Below the pieces are notes generated by a model that ran no database searches, was not told the origin of the DNA, and worked only from the letters and a program-made list of their open reading frames with translations. Position numbers and translations under genes: made by a program. Positions 1 through 10,222 of a stretch of DNA of 64,000 bases are shown here, piece after piece (the first letter of the stretch is position 1; every line of letters starts with the position of its first letter). The stretch lies in the NCBI RefSeq assembly GCF_042100115.1, contig NC_091277.1:1426001-1490000 (forward strand). The letters run 5' to 3'. The stretch is from Alternaria dauci (taxonomy: Eukaryota; Ascomycota; Dothideomycetes; Pleosporales; Pleosporaceae).

Positions 1-769
1 GCTGCATGCACCTCCCATCATGACATTCTTCGAACCATTCTTGCAATATCGTACTCGTGAACTGCGGTCCGGTCGTCCAGAAGATGGTAAGGTATGGGAA
101 GAGCAGGTTCCAGTTGTGTGTCACCAGACCCTCCGTCATCTTCTTCAAAATCGGGTGCTTCGCTGCCGATGCCATCAGGTCGTTGTTGACACCCAAAGGC
201 GATGCTTCCGGGAACCAGGCCGGAAAGTCCAGCAAAGGATCCAATGAGCGTCGACACGCGACATCTAGGTCCATGTATACGCCGCCGAAATGATATAGTG
301 CAAAGTACTTCAAGGCGTCAACCTTCTGGATAGGGTACTTGTAGTTGTCATATGTTGGTAGAAACCAGGAGTATTCGTTGGATAGAAACTCGCGAGCGCT
401 CGTTGCGTTCCACATGCGGATCTCGTAGCTCGGGTTATGCTCGCGACATAGTTCCGGTGATCCAAACCCAATCGACGGGCCTCCAGACGGGCCTTCATGG
501 CCTGGGTAGATTCTTTCGAACCAGATGTAGTGTATCGTTCGCGGGATCTTGGTACCGTTGTATGTGGAAGAGTAGTCGGACTCCTGAGGCTGCTGGTTGT
601 TTATTCGCGATTCGTTCAGCTTCTTCGCGTAGTCGGTGGGGAAATCGTCGAATGTGATTTGCTGTTTGACGAGGAAAGACTGAAAAACATGCTGGTGCCA
701 GATGGCACTTAACGACTTGAGCAACACTGCGGCTGCAACAATTCGAACGAGAAGTTGGCGAACAAACAT
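1..769 (-). CDS. GT32 (OCH1/SUR1-type) glycosyltransferase, 3' end cut by window
   Basis: Reading leftward from ATG at 769 there is one open frame to the window edge, about 256 residues, with no stop, so the C-terminus is missing. Residues 1-24 form a basic, hydrophobic stretch typical of a type II signal anchor. After the IPRTIHYIWFE motif (about residues 75-85) comes the nucleotide-sugar binding signature GGVYMDLD with the DXD acids at 167-169. The following residues DPLLDFPAWFPEASPLGVNN and LLFPYLTIFWTTGPQFTS are typical of GT32 enzymes such as inositol phosphorylceramide mannosyltransferases and OCH1. By family it should transfer a mannosyl or similar residue in the Golgi lumen. The acceptor cannot be told from sequence. 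The part between IHYIWF and SYEIRMW is glycine/proline-rich and aligns poorly by eye with the family, so a small missed intron there is possible. Confidence 0.8.
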   Translation of the reverse strand, partial: MFVRQLLVRIVAAAVLLKSLSAIWHQHVFQSFLVKQQITFDDFPTDYAKKLNESRINNQQPQESDYSSTYNGTKIPRTIHYIWFERIYPGHEGPSGGPSIGFGSPELCREHNPSYEIRMWNATSAREFLSNEYSWFLPTYDNYKYPIQKVDALKYFALYHFGGVYMDLDVACRRSLDPLLDFPAWFPEASPLGVNNDLMASAAKHPILKKMTEGLVTHNWNLLFPYLTIFWTTGPQFTSTILQEWFEECHDGRCMQ

Positions 770-3085
770 CTTCCTACTGCTGTGTAGATGCTAGCTTTGG
801 TGAGTAAGGAGTGGGACACACTGTTCTGACATGAGGAAGTGGGGAGACTTTTCATGCAACTCATCAACTGTATGCCCCTTTCTCCCATTCACACAGTCGT
901 CTCGGTTGCATCACCACTAACACTAGCCCCGTACATACCTTGACATTGATACATCTTGGCACTTCCGCCCTATGATTGACAAAGCACTCGTCAGCTGTTG
1001 TGGTCATCCTAGGGATACGAGTTTCAGAAGGAGAACCGTGGGTAGCATGTCAAACGGCGCACATCCTGCACCCACATGGCGGTGTAGTGATCGCCCCCGA
1101 GGCTCGCATACAGTTGATGCTAGTGCCCAAACTGTCGCCGTGCTTAAACAGAAAGAGAAGCGACAGGCCACCGTGGAGTCACTATGATTGAAAGCTTCTC
1201 AAGTAGGTCCCAGTTTAAATATAATAAAGGAATCGACAATCATCACCTCGTACCCACGCGCCGCAAGACTTGAGGCGTTGCCTTGCTTCGATACTTGTTA
1301 GAAGGAGTAGGCATGAGCAAGCTGACGGTACTTACCAGCTTCGGACCGAAAGACCAGCGTGGTCAAGCTTATTGAAGCTCCGAGTATGGTTCCATCGTCG
1401 ACTTCGAGCACGTTGGCCACGGAAAGTGATGTTGTGAAACGTGGACAGGCGCTCGAACACTGAGGCTATGCTACCTAACTTCTTGCGGTAGCATAAGCCG
1501 ACTACGAATGCAGGTACTGGATTAGCGTCTCTCAAGCGGGTAGATTTCTACTGTAGTAACGGCACGGATAGATGTTCTGTGCCGAGGTCCGTCAGATAGG
1601 GTTCGGTCCGTATTTAGTGATGTCCCAGATGCATCTCGCGTTTCTTTCCATAGGTGTGATATTCTATCTACTGTTAGGCGGCAACAACGCGCGTATCTTA
1701 GAAATACCTTTCATCTCTTCTCTTACCGCTTGTTTTGCGGCGAATTGGTGACAGACGACAGTGTACATGATCCTTTAGGGGCTCCTGTGTCGAGGCCAAC
1801 GGCTTTGCTGCAGCTAGCAGCGAAGCGAGGCATGGCTTCTGGACGCAGAAATTACACTATACTGGACTAATCTGGGGTATCGTGACTATTAATAAAGTAG
1901 TGCTTGTCTTGTTCCTTGACCCGGCTTCGCATGATTTGGCGAACGCTTGTTTTCAGGGATAGAGTCAGCTTGCGTTGCTGAAGGCGGCCCTTTGGTGTAG
2001 CAAGGATGTCGGTTTTATTGGACAGAGGAATGCCTTACTACATGTCGGGATAGGCGCTGTACGAAAGAATTTTTTAGGTCAACGGAAACGGTTTGACTGC
2101 GCCACAGATGTTTCACAATCAGAATATGTGAGATTTAGTCAGTTGCGGAGAATCGAGCCGAAAGGAGAAAATGGCTACGTAGGGCTGGCGCTACTAGTCT
2201 CGCTCGTTGGCGTGTTATCGATCCACGAGCGGAATCCCCGATATCTTCGCTTGTTCCTGATCAAGGTGGCGCCAGCGTATTTTCTTAGTGAGATCAACAC
2301 CACTCAGCTTCAACGACCAAATTATCACAGGTAGCTCGCCTTCAGCAATTCGATTCAGTCGAGTTCTGCGTCCTACGGACATGGAGTTATTCTCTGCAAT
2401 CAACACGCGACGCGTGGAGTCGCGTTGAAAGGGGAATGGTCAACCGGCGAGTTTTGACGCGGCCGCCGTATTCGCCAGATGAGTGTGTTCGTGGGTACTT
2501 CGAAGGACTCTGTAGCCCATAAAAAGTAGTGTCAACTGGGCTCTTTGATGTGTGTGGGAACAACTACCTTTTGACGTCAGCTCGTTGTACATCAGGGGTT
2601 CTTCGTTTCTACGTTGTACGATCCAACCTTGGAAAGTTTCCACATTGCTCGGTGGTCTATTCTCGCTGTCAACCCACGAAGATAATGCTGCACATCCTTC
2701 TCCGTAAAGCTGCGCCTCTTACAGTATCGAAAATGGGTCGTGTACATAAGCTGGTTCGACCGGGGTAGCAGGTAACAGACTACCTGGACCGGAGTAGATG
2801 CAACCTCGGCCAGATGCGCGGCGTTGCGCACGGGGCAGGGCGGATTCCAATCTTTCACGCTTAGGTAATGCACTCTATGCCGGGAATTACCGCGACACAC
2901 CACATAGTTTGTCTAGGAACGGTAGGTACTGTCTTCTCATATGTTTCTGCACTTCATCCTTGCACCTCTCTTTACGCGAGCAGCCGCACGTATTATTTTC
3001 GTGAAGATTTCATGTTCCTAGCTGGGTTTCCTCAATTGCAAGTGGCACCGATGCATTGCCCGCCCTCTTCTCCAATCTCCAATCT
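770..3085. other. 2.3 kb stretch with no supported gene
   Basis: Frames here are short and mutually overlapping. The longest (1975-2334, +) opens on TTG and contains no methionine. Base composition is similar to the flanking genes, so it is not obviously RIP-mutated. It contains the promoter of the leftward glycosyltransferase just right of 769. I saw no inverted terminal repeats, tRNA or recognisable protein remnant. Confidence 0.5.
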
Positions 3086-4811
3086 CTAGTATACGTAGAT
3101 GAAGTCTTCGTTCTTCATGTCTGTCAAATCAGAGAAACCGTTGTCCTGTTCCTGTCTCTGGTCTTGCGCCTCTATTTCCACTCCCTTTCGTGTCATTTCC
3201 TTTTTCTTCAACATGCTTTCATCGATTCTTACTGCGCTCTTGCCTAACTCCTCTCTCCGCTTCGCGTGCCTCTTGTTCAACAGTGCCAGGTATATGGGAA
3301 TGAGGAGTGCAATGATAGCGACCAGCGCGAACATTACCAGGTTGGAAATAAGGCCGGGCCGATATAGAGGCGCGTCGTCAACAGAGTACAAGAGCGGACC
3401 TATGACGTTGCCTGTACACATGCCGATGAACACCACAGCCGACGTGCACTTCTTCTTCGTGTCACCAGCGGTGTTCTGCACATGCCATGTGTATATCAAA
3501 GGTGTAATGGCGGCGAGACATGATACGAGATAGTATCCAAAGAGCAATGCGCCTTTGTGCTGACGGGGCACGGTTAACATCATGATCGTGCCGATGATGG
3601 GGAGGATCGCTACGAGGGCAATGGCGAGACCTTTGCGACTCCAACGTGCTGCTCCCCAGGAAGATCCCAGGATACAGACGATCTGAATGACACCGAAGGG
3701 AATATTGAAAAGAATGGATTGGAAATTCGTGTAGCCAAAATCGCGGATGATGAGATTCCCAAAGGTGGATATGCCGCCGCTCGCTATTCTGTAAGGAATA
3801 CGTTAGTACCAGATTTGGGATGCATGGAGACCAATTACTTACGAAATAGCAATGATGGCAATGAACCAACACCAAGTTTTAAAGTCAACGAATGTCTCCC
3901 AGACCTGATCCCACTTCCACTCTCCAGACTGAATACCCATTTGGTTGGCTCGTAGACGCTCGACCGCAATGAATCGTTCTCGCTCGGTCAAGTACTTGGC
4001 TTTCATCGGACTATCCGGCATGAAGACAAGGACGACGAAAGCATACGCTACAGTCAAAAGGCCGCAGAACATGAAGATAACCTGGTACTTGTACAGTGAG
4101 TCGCTATTGATGTGTCCGAGACCGTAGGTAAAAAGGGACCCAACGATGAATGTGACACCGTTCATAGCGTTCCAATAACCCGTTCGAAGAGTTTGTTCGG
4201 AACGGCGCCACCACATTGTTGTCGTTGCGACACAGGCCGGAGCTATCATGGCCTCGAAGGAACCCAACACGAATCGCAGACCAAGAAGGCTTTTGAAATC
4301 AGTACAGGCAGACATGATGGCCAGGCTGCTGCCCCAAAGGAAGATAGCCGTTCCGATGACCTTTCCAGTGGGTAATTTGACAAGGATAAATGCAGCGAGT
4401 GGTTGCATGACTAGTTGGGCGAGATAGAGGATAGAACCAAGCCATGAGTACTGGCGTCCTACTAGTCCTGCGTCTTTTTGCAGACCGAAGATAGATACGT
4501 AGGACAACGAGGACTTGTCGAGTTGCTGGAAGAAGTAGGCTCCGCTATATTTAGACGTACAAGGTCAGTACATGTCTCACATGTAGTGCGTACGGAGACA
4601 CTTACAGCAGAAGAGGGAGGACTCGGTAGTCCACGCGCTTGAGAAGAGCGCGCTCTTCTTCGCAGGAGAACGATACATCGTCGACATGCGTGTTGGCTAG
4701 AAACTTGGCTGCAGCGTCGGCCTTTTCGATATCCTGTGTAGCTGTAGGCGTGGAGTGCTCGACATGGGTGATGGTGTCCTCTTTGGGGGCTTCCGTGTGG
4801 CTTGTCACCAT
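3086..4811 (-). CDS. MFS anion:cation symporter (Dal5/allantoate permease family)
   Basis: Three exons, 4811-4606, 4544-3843 and 3788-3086, joined by GT-AG introns of 61 and 54 bp, give a 536-residue protein. The N-terminal ~60 residues are polar and cytosolic. Twelve membrane segments follow, starting at YRVLPLLLLGAYFFQQLDKS. The loop GDTKKKCTSAVVFIGMCTGN near helix 10 is typical of the anion:cation symporter (ACS) family that includes Dal5, Tna1 and Seo1 (established knowledge). It probably sits in the plasma membrane and imports an organic anion such as a carboxylate, vitamin or allantoate-like compound. The substrate cannot be read from sequence. It is divergently transcribed from a Gfo/Idh/MocA oxidoreductase 656 bp away, so the pair may import and oxidise one compound (inference). 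The C-terminal tail is charged and rich in K and E. Confidence 0.88.
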
Positions 4812-5467
4812 GATGCCGCGGAGTGATGATTCCGGGATGGGTAAGTGTTCTTCACAATGATCTCACAAGTGGTTGACTCATATACTTATCAGTCAAAGGC
4901 TCTGGTTCGGGGAACGAGGCCCGACTGGCTGGGTCGACGATTCTTGGTCACATCTTCCTGTCGGGTATGGAACTCCCACATGGCCATGCGTACCTCCAGC
5001 TTCCCGCTTGCGTTGAAAGCCCCTCAAAGCTATGCTGATCCGCGTATCACGTCTTTCCATCCGTTATTCATCCGCACAAGTAGCACATCAAGAGAAGCTT
5101 TTAGGCAAGGAGTGAGCTTCCCCGCAGAGCTCACGCGGTAAACATCATGCTAAGCTAAGGTTGTCCCTGCTTCGCTTTCCCCGTGGGGCGGATCCTGTGG
5201 GGCCCATGATCGAGACATTCAGTGCATTGGTTCACCAACCGGCTATAGTGGCGGTAAAAAGCAGGATCGACATCGCGATATCGCGTGGTGCAACATTCGG
5301 GGCGGACTACGCCGAATTCGAGGGCCTGACCGGGGTAGCGATGCACCGATGCGTCATCGTGGCAGGCTTCCTAAGAGGTTAAGAGGTTAAGAGGTGGCTG
5401 CAGAACAAAGTCTTGACCTACCGTACGCTCGGTTCAACGTTTATTCTCGCATCTTACATTAGCAAAT
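4812..5467. promoter_or_regulatory. Divergent intergenic region between symporter and oxidoreductase
   Basis: This 656-bp gap separates the two start codons and must hold both promoters. It carries three exact head-to-tail copies of the octamer TAAGAGGT at 5372-5395, about 75 bp before the oxidoreductase ATG. No known operator was recognised. The ORFs inside it (for example 5161-5382) lack family features. Confidence 0.45.
5372..5395 (+). repeat. Three tandem copies of an 8-bp unit (TAAGAGGT)
   Basis: Three perfect adjacent copies of TAAGAGGT lie in the promoter side of the oxidoreductase gene. They may be a short microsatellite or repeated protein-binding sites. The sequence alone does not decide. 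Confidence 0.85.
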
Positions 5468-6769
5468 ATGGCCGAGGGAAACAAGCAAAAGAGATATGCC
5501 CTGATTGGCACAGGCGGTCGTTCGTCTTTCTTCTACACAGCAATTGCGACGACCTACAAAGAGACTTCTGTTATTGTAGCGCTATGCGACACCAACCAGA
5601 CACGACTGAACTTTGCGAACTCACAGTTGGAGGCTCTAGGTCATGCCAAGGTTCCCACTTTCAAAGCGTCGGATTTCGACCAAATGATCCGAGACACGAA
5701 ACCAGATGAAGTCATCGTAACAACCATCGATCGCACACACAACATCTACATTGTTCGCGCGCTGGAACTAGGTTGCAATGTTGTAACGGAGAAGCCCATG
5801 ACTATTGACGCACCGCGGTGTCGTGAGATTTTCGACGCTGTTGAGCGAACAGGCAAGAAAGTACGCGTTACGTTCAACTACCGTTACGCACCGCACAACA
5901 CAAAGGTCTGGGAACTCCTTCGATCTGGCGCAATTGGAAGGGTGACAAGCATACACTTCGAATGGATGCTCAACACGTCGCACGGCGCAGACTACTTTCG
6001 CCGCTGGCACCGGGATAAGCGTAACAGCGGTGGTCTACTTGTCCACAAATCAACCCATCACTTCGACCTCGTCAATTTCTGGCTATCCTCGTGCCCCGAA
6101 ACGGTGTATGCGCAGGGAAACCTGAACTTCTATGGGCGAGAGAACGCCGAGAAGAGAGGTGTCCAAGAATTTTACACAAGAGCTCATGGCAGTGAGGTGG
6201 CGAAGAAAGATCCATTCGCACTGCATATGGATCAGAATGAGAAGCTGAAGAAGATGTACCTTGATGCCGAACATGAAGACGCATACTATCGCGACCAAAG
6301 CGTCTTCGGCGACGGCATAAGCATAGAAGATACCATGAATCTCCTAGTAAAGTATGAGAACGGTGCGGTACTCACCTATTCCCTGACTGCGTACGCACCG
6401 TGGGAAGGCTTCCGCGTATCGTTCAACGGCACCGGCGGTCGCGTGGAAATGGAAGTCGTCGAGAACAGCTACGTGAATAGCGGGGGAGACCAATCGCTTG
6501 AGGGATCGCTCGAAAAGCGATCCATCACACTAAGAAAACTGTTTGAGAAGCCTGAGGACATTGAGATCCCTGATTCTGTTGGAGCGCATGGCGGAGGCGA
6601 CGAGGTGCTGCTTGCAGATTTGTTCGGTGAGCAAGGTGCGGAGATCGACCAGGATATGAGAGCTGCAAGTCATATCGATGGAGCGCTCTCGATCCTTACG
6701 GGTATCTGTGGCAACAGGTCAATGGCTACGGGGCAGGTTGTGAAAGTTAGCGACGTGTTCGTTTTGTAA
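5468..6769 (+). CDS. Gfo/Idh/MocA-family NAD(P)-dependent oxidoreductase
   Basis: A single exon encodes 433 residues. The N-terminal Rossmann fold opens with RYALIGTGGRSSFF (about residues 8-21), where GTGGRS replaces the classical GxGxxG, followed by an acidic strand end ALCDTNQTRLN. The family hallmark EKP is present in VVTEKPMTIDAPRCREIF (about residues 107-124), and it carries the lysine used in substrate and cofactor binding. The C-terminal part continues as the alpha/beta domain of the family with GGLLVHKSTHHFDLVNFWL; the histidines there sit where dehydrogenases of this group place catalytic residues. Length is at the upper end for the family (usually 330-430). Likely role: oxidation of a sugar, sugar acid or inositol-like substrate in the cytosol. 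Substrate unknown. It is divergent from an ACS-family transporter, which suggests a small catabolic pair. Confidence 0.88.
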   Translation: MAEGNKQKRYALIGTGGRSSFFYTAIATTYKETSVIVALCDTNQTRLNFANSQLEALGHAKVPTFKASDFDQMIRDTKPDEVIVTTIDRTHNIYIVRALELGCNVVTEKPMTIDAPRCREIFDAVERTGKKVRVTFNYRYAPHNTKVWELLRSGAIGRVTSIHFEWMLNTSHGADYFRRWHRDKRNSGGLLVHKSTHHFDLVNFWLSSCPETVYAQGNLNFYGRENAEKRGVQEFYTRAHGSEVAKKDPFALHMDQNEKLKKMYLDAEHEDAYYRDQSVFGDGISIEDTMNLLVKYENGAVLTYSLTAYAPWEGFRVSFNGTGGRVEMEVVENSYVNSGGDQSLEGSLEKRSITLRKLFEKPEDIEIPDSVGAHGGGDEVLLADLFGEQGAEIDQDMRAASHIDGALSILTGICGNRSMATGQVVKVSDVFVL

Positions 6770-7106
6770 GTAGATGCCATAGAGGTACACAGGTATGGCG
6801 TGTTGGCCGTGGTATGACAATGGACTCTCGAATTTCTGAGTGTGCACTTCATACCCCTGCACCCCAATAAAGAATTGTGGTGGCTGGTAGTGAGTGAGCC
6901 TGCCGAAGTAAGCGTCATTGGGTGGGGCGTCCGCAGCTGCCCCGAATCCCACAGAAGCGCGCTAAGATCGACGCGTCTCTCATTCTCCATCGTGGTCGTG
7001 AGCAGCCCTTCACCACCAACATGTTGTTTGCTTGTACCATCAGCTAGCGCCTTGACATTCTAGCGACATTGGACATGTTGCACTTCCTACAATATAGTTC
7101 GCGCAT
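6770..7106. other. Intergenic region, nothing notable
   Basis: This stretch holds the 3' flank of the oxidoreductase and the promoter of the nuclease gene. No repeat, RNA gene or known motif was recognised. Confidence 0.5.
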
Positions 7107-9222
7107 ATGTCCACTTTCAAAGGCATTATAGCTGGTGAACATCGTTCCGCCCGTCCTTCTCAATCGACGTGCAGACTAACATCTCAGTGTAGAATTTCCC
7201 CAGATCAGGATAGATTATTTCCGTCAACAACCGGAGCACAAGGCGCCGTTGGCATGCTTCTTGAGTCATGTACACTCTGATCATCTGGTCGGCCTTGAGT
7301 CGTTGCGCGCTCCGTTCGTGTACTGTTCAGCTGCGACTAGGGAGGTGATTACTAAACTCATTCGGTTCTGATGAACTTCGTTGAGAAGCTGACATGTCTT
7401 GCAGATATTGCTGCGACTAGAGAAGTTCCACTATCGCGTCAACTTTGCCAAAGGTATCCTCGAGAGTCGCAATGTCACATACGACCGAAGCATGCGCAAA
7501 CTGGCCAAGGCGCTCCCTCTCGACACACCAACCTTGATCGAATTAACGCCAGGGAACAGTATTAGGGTAACTCTTATCGATGCGAACCATTGCGTCGGTG
7601 CGGTCATGTTTCTAATCGAGGGCAATGGCAAGGCAATACTCTACACCGGCGATGTTCGTGCGGAAGAATGGTGGATAAACTCGATCGTACAAAACCCAGT
7701 ACTATTACCGTATTCACTTGGAAACCGAACGCTCGATTGCATGTATTTGGACACGACTTTCGCTACGAAGAAGAAGCCCTATCGACAATTCCCGAGTAAA
7801 GCACAAGGCATACAAGAGCTGCTCGGTAAGGTCTCCGAGTATGCACACGATACGATTTTTTACTTCCATTCTTGGACGTTCGGGTATGAGAACGTATGGA
7901 TAGCGCTGTCTGCATTTTTGGACTCACGCATACACCTTGACGAGTATCGAGCGCGTATATACGGTTCATTGTCCACGCTAGATAAGCGACAATTGCGAGA
8001 GGCGGGCCTTGATGTTCCAGCAAGTAACAAGCCGCTTCAAGAGTCTGGACTGGAGATTCGTGAGGCTCCTGCTTTATGCGGATTCAAGAATGGCAATCAC
8101 ATACAAACGGGTTGTCTGACGTCTCATGAGCATGTTCGCATTCACAGTTGTGAGCGTGGCATGGGTTGTTCTGTCCTGGACGGTGATATGAACGCCGCAA
8201 TCGTACACATCATCCCAATAGTCACGCGCGCCGATGGAGTAGAGATTGCCGAAATAGGCGCGGGAGGTGGAAAGGGTGACCTCGACCAGAAAGAAGAGCT
8301 AGAGTCTAGTGGATTGGGCGACGTCGACAAGTTGATGGAGCTCTGTGCTGCATCCATCAATGACGAACATTTGCTGACGAAAGTACTTGCCCTACTACAG
8401 CAGACCCTTGTCGGAGATGGCAAACTCGACCTGGATATGCAGCTACAAAAGCAGGTTCATGACACGAAAGGCGATGTGTCTCTAAAATCTCTCGTCTCTA
8501 TTCTGTCATCTTTTGTTTCAAAGGACTCCAAGATTGAGCCGTCGTTCAACAGGACAATTCGATTTCCGTATAGTCGCCATTCTTCATACTCCGAGCTTCG
8601 TGGCCTTGTTAGAGCTTTCAGCCCTAAGGATGTATTTCCATGCACCGTTGACGATGCTCACTGGACACCCGAGCTCAGCATGGGCAACCTGTTTGGTGAT
8701 CTGTGCTCAGGTGCCCTTTTCCGCCACGACACCGTAATGATGGAGACTTTTGAAGCCAGACTGGCCTTCGGAGGCCGAACAAAGCGAAGCCGACGAGAAA
8801 CCCCAACGGATACACAGATAACTGAAGATGGAACTACGAATCCTATCGCAACTAAGCACACTCATGGACAACATGTTACAGTCCACGCCTCGAACGACCT
8901 CGCTTCAGCTAGGCCAAACAAATCGAGAGACGTTGAGGTTTTGAAGATTCTCCCTACACAAGAAACACCTTTAGAGCACACTCTTCGTCATAGAGTGGCC
9001 AATCAAAGTCCAGAAGATCGAGATATCTACTTCTGGTCGGTGGCCGAACAAAAGACTTCGGCTTCCGACTCTTCCTCCGTGGTTGATTCACTAGCACCCA
9101 GCTTCCGCAAGAGGCGACGGAAGACGAACCGACAACTTGCGTACGACGCAGCCATTGGAGACAACGGTCTTTCTTGGAGTGATTACGGCGGCTTAGTTTC
9201 AGCTAGAAGCAAGTTCGCCTAA
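7107..9222 (+). CDS. Artemis/SNM1-type metallo-beta-lactamase DNA repair nuclease
   Basis: Exons 7107-7134, 7193-7344 and 7405-9222 give 665 residues. Two small 5' exons restore the start of the nuclease fold. The protein begins MSTFKGIIAEFPQIRIDYFR and reaches the zinc-binding HxHxDH signature (HVHSDH, residues 35-40). Further metal-ligand motifs are DANHCVGAVMFL (His122) and LYTGDVR (Asp143). The beta-CASP/DRMBL part follows with YLDTTFATKKKPYRQFPSKA and DTIFYFHSWTFGYENVW. This order is typical of SNM1/PSO2/Artemis enzymes, 5' exonucleases and endonucleases acting on interstrand crosslinks or hairpin ends in the nucleus. The start MSTFxG and wording of the motifs resemble Artemis-like fungal members more than PSO2, which usually has a long N-terminal zinc-finger extension absent here. 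The last ~230 residues are polar and low-complexity, probably a regulatory tail. Confidence 0.9.
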
Positions 9223-9411
9223 GACGAGCTAGAGCTCTAAGAGAGACCCCGATCGTGCAAACCTTTGCTGATATGAACACTTTCATACTGATATATGCCG
9301 CCAAGATGATGGTTTGCGGTAATGCGGTGGCAGAAGGCAAGTGTTGGATTGTCTTTGCGGTGGTATGGTCTGGTCATTGTATTCCTTCGCATTGGTATCT
9401 AGCGTGCGTCC

Positions 9412-9659
9412 TGCACTTCTTGTGATTACTAAACTAAAGTAGAGCCCTGGAGTAGTTGTAGGTATGTAGTACAAAATTGCTATAACCCTTCCTGTACCTA
9501 GGTGTATAAATGCCGCCACGCTAAAGAAGGGAAAACTCGAACGCTGCTCTTGTAGTCGCCTAGGTAGAGTATCGCTGTACAAGGAAAATTGACTGCTCTC
9601 CCTGTAATCGCCTAATGGGGTGTTCGACTTAAGGTTCCCTTGTATGGCGTGCCGCGGTA
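9412..9659 (+). repeat. Direct repeat, copy A
   Basis: Matches copy B (9803-10036) in order throughout. Shared blocks include GATTACTAAACTAA, GGTATGTA, CCCTTCCTST, a TAGTCGCC(TG)AGGTAGAGTAT box, a TGTARTCGCCTARTGGGGTG box and the terminal GTGCCGCGGTA. Small indels separate the blocks. The copies are old (roughly 75-80% alike by eye). Confidence 0.8.
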
Positions 9660-9775
9660 ATCCTAATCCAGCCTTGGAAGTGGTTTCTTACCTAGGTACT
9701 GCTCAAGACGATGATACTGTCAGGAGGGGGGGAGAAGCTGTCCGGAGACTGTTCGTCTATACAACGTGGTTTATT
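9660..9775 (-). pseudogene. Internally deleted remnant of the orphan gene at 10223-11503
   Basis: Positions 9660-9693 resemble the 3' end of the intact neighbour (10220-10248, TCCTAAKCCA followed by AAGTGG and CTTACC). Positions 9705-9770 resemble its 5' part (about 11360-11425, sharing TGTCAGGAGGGG, GAGAAG and TGTCCGGA). About 1.1 kb of the gene is missing between the two pieces. The order and strand match the intact gene, so this is best explained as a duplicated copy that lost its middle. Confidence 0.65.
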
Positions 9776-9802
9776 CTGTGCACAATACCAACTTTAACTT
9801 TG

Positions 9803-10036
9803 CACTCCTTCTGATTACTAAACTAAGGTAGAGTAGCTATAGGTATGTAATACCAATTTGCCTATGACCCTTCCTCTAGACAACTACCGCCATACCATGA
9901 ACCTTGGAAGAGAAAAGTCCAACGCTACCCCTGTAGTCGCCGAGGTAGAGTATTGCTTTATGAAAAAAATCAACTGCTCTTCCTGTAGTCGCCTAGTGGG
10001 GTGTTCGACTTTTCCCTTGTCCGGCGTGCCGCGGTA
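9803..10036 (+). repeat. Direct repeat, copy B
   Basis: Second copy of the segment at 9412-9659. It ends in GTGCCGCGGTA at 10036, exactly where the inverted-repeat element begins. In copy A the same sequence runs straight on into the gene remnant. Confidence 0.8.
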
Positions 10037-10219
10037 CCGTAGCGCGCAGAGGGGGGTTTTACTCACAGAGAAATCGCTATATTAAGATTAAAAAGCGTAC
10101 TAACACTATGTTGTATTCTTAACACTACATAGATACTATGTTAACACTACCACAACACTACGCTAGGTGCCATACAGCGATTTCTATGTGTTGCAGAACC
10201 CCCCCTCCGCCGTACGGTA
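10035..10219. mobile_element. 181-bp MITE-like element flanked by TA
   Basis: Element 10037-10217 has imperfect terminal inverted repeats of about 45 bp. The left end starts CCGTAGCGCGCAGAGGGGGG and the right end, reverse complemented, starts CCGTACGGCGGAGGGGGGG; both continue into AGAAATCGCTRTAT. It is bounded by TA on both sides (10035-10036 and 10218-10219). The corresponding point in copy A (9658-9659) reads GCGGTAATCC with a single TA, an empty site. The interior is AT-rich with several TAACACTA units and codes for nothing. A TA duplication and short length fit a Tc1/mariner-class MITE (established knowledge of that class); the family is not identified. Confidence 0.8.
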
Positions 10220-10222
10220 ATC

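Larger units (their letters stand above)
9223..10222. repeat. Left part of a duplicated block, gene-free
   Basis: This kilobase has no intact gene. It carries two diverged direct copies of one segment (about 9412-9659 and 9803-10036, offset 377-389 bp). Between them are two short pieces resembling the ends of the orphan gene that lies to the right, and an inverted-repeat element sits at its right end. The components are annotated separately. Confidence 0.75.

Noticed and set aside
1975..2334. 119-codon rightward open frame in the first gene desert
   Set aside because: It opens on TTG, contains no methionine, has no recognisable domain and no supporting splice structure.
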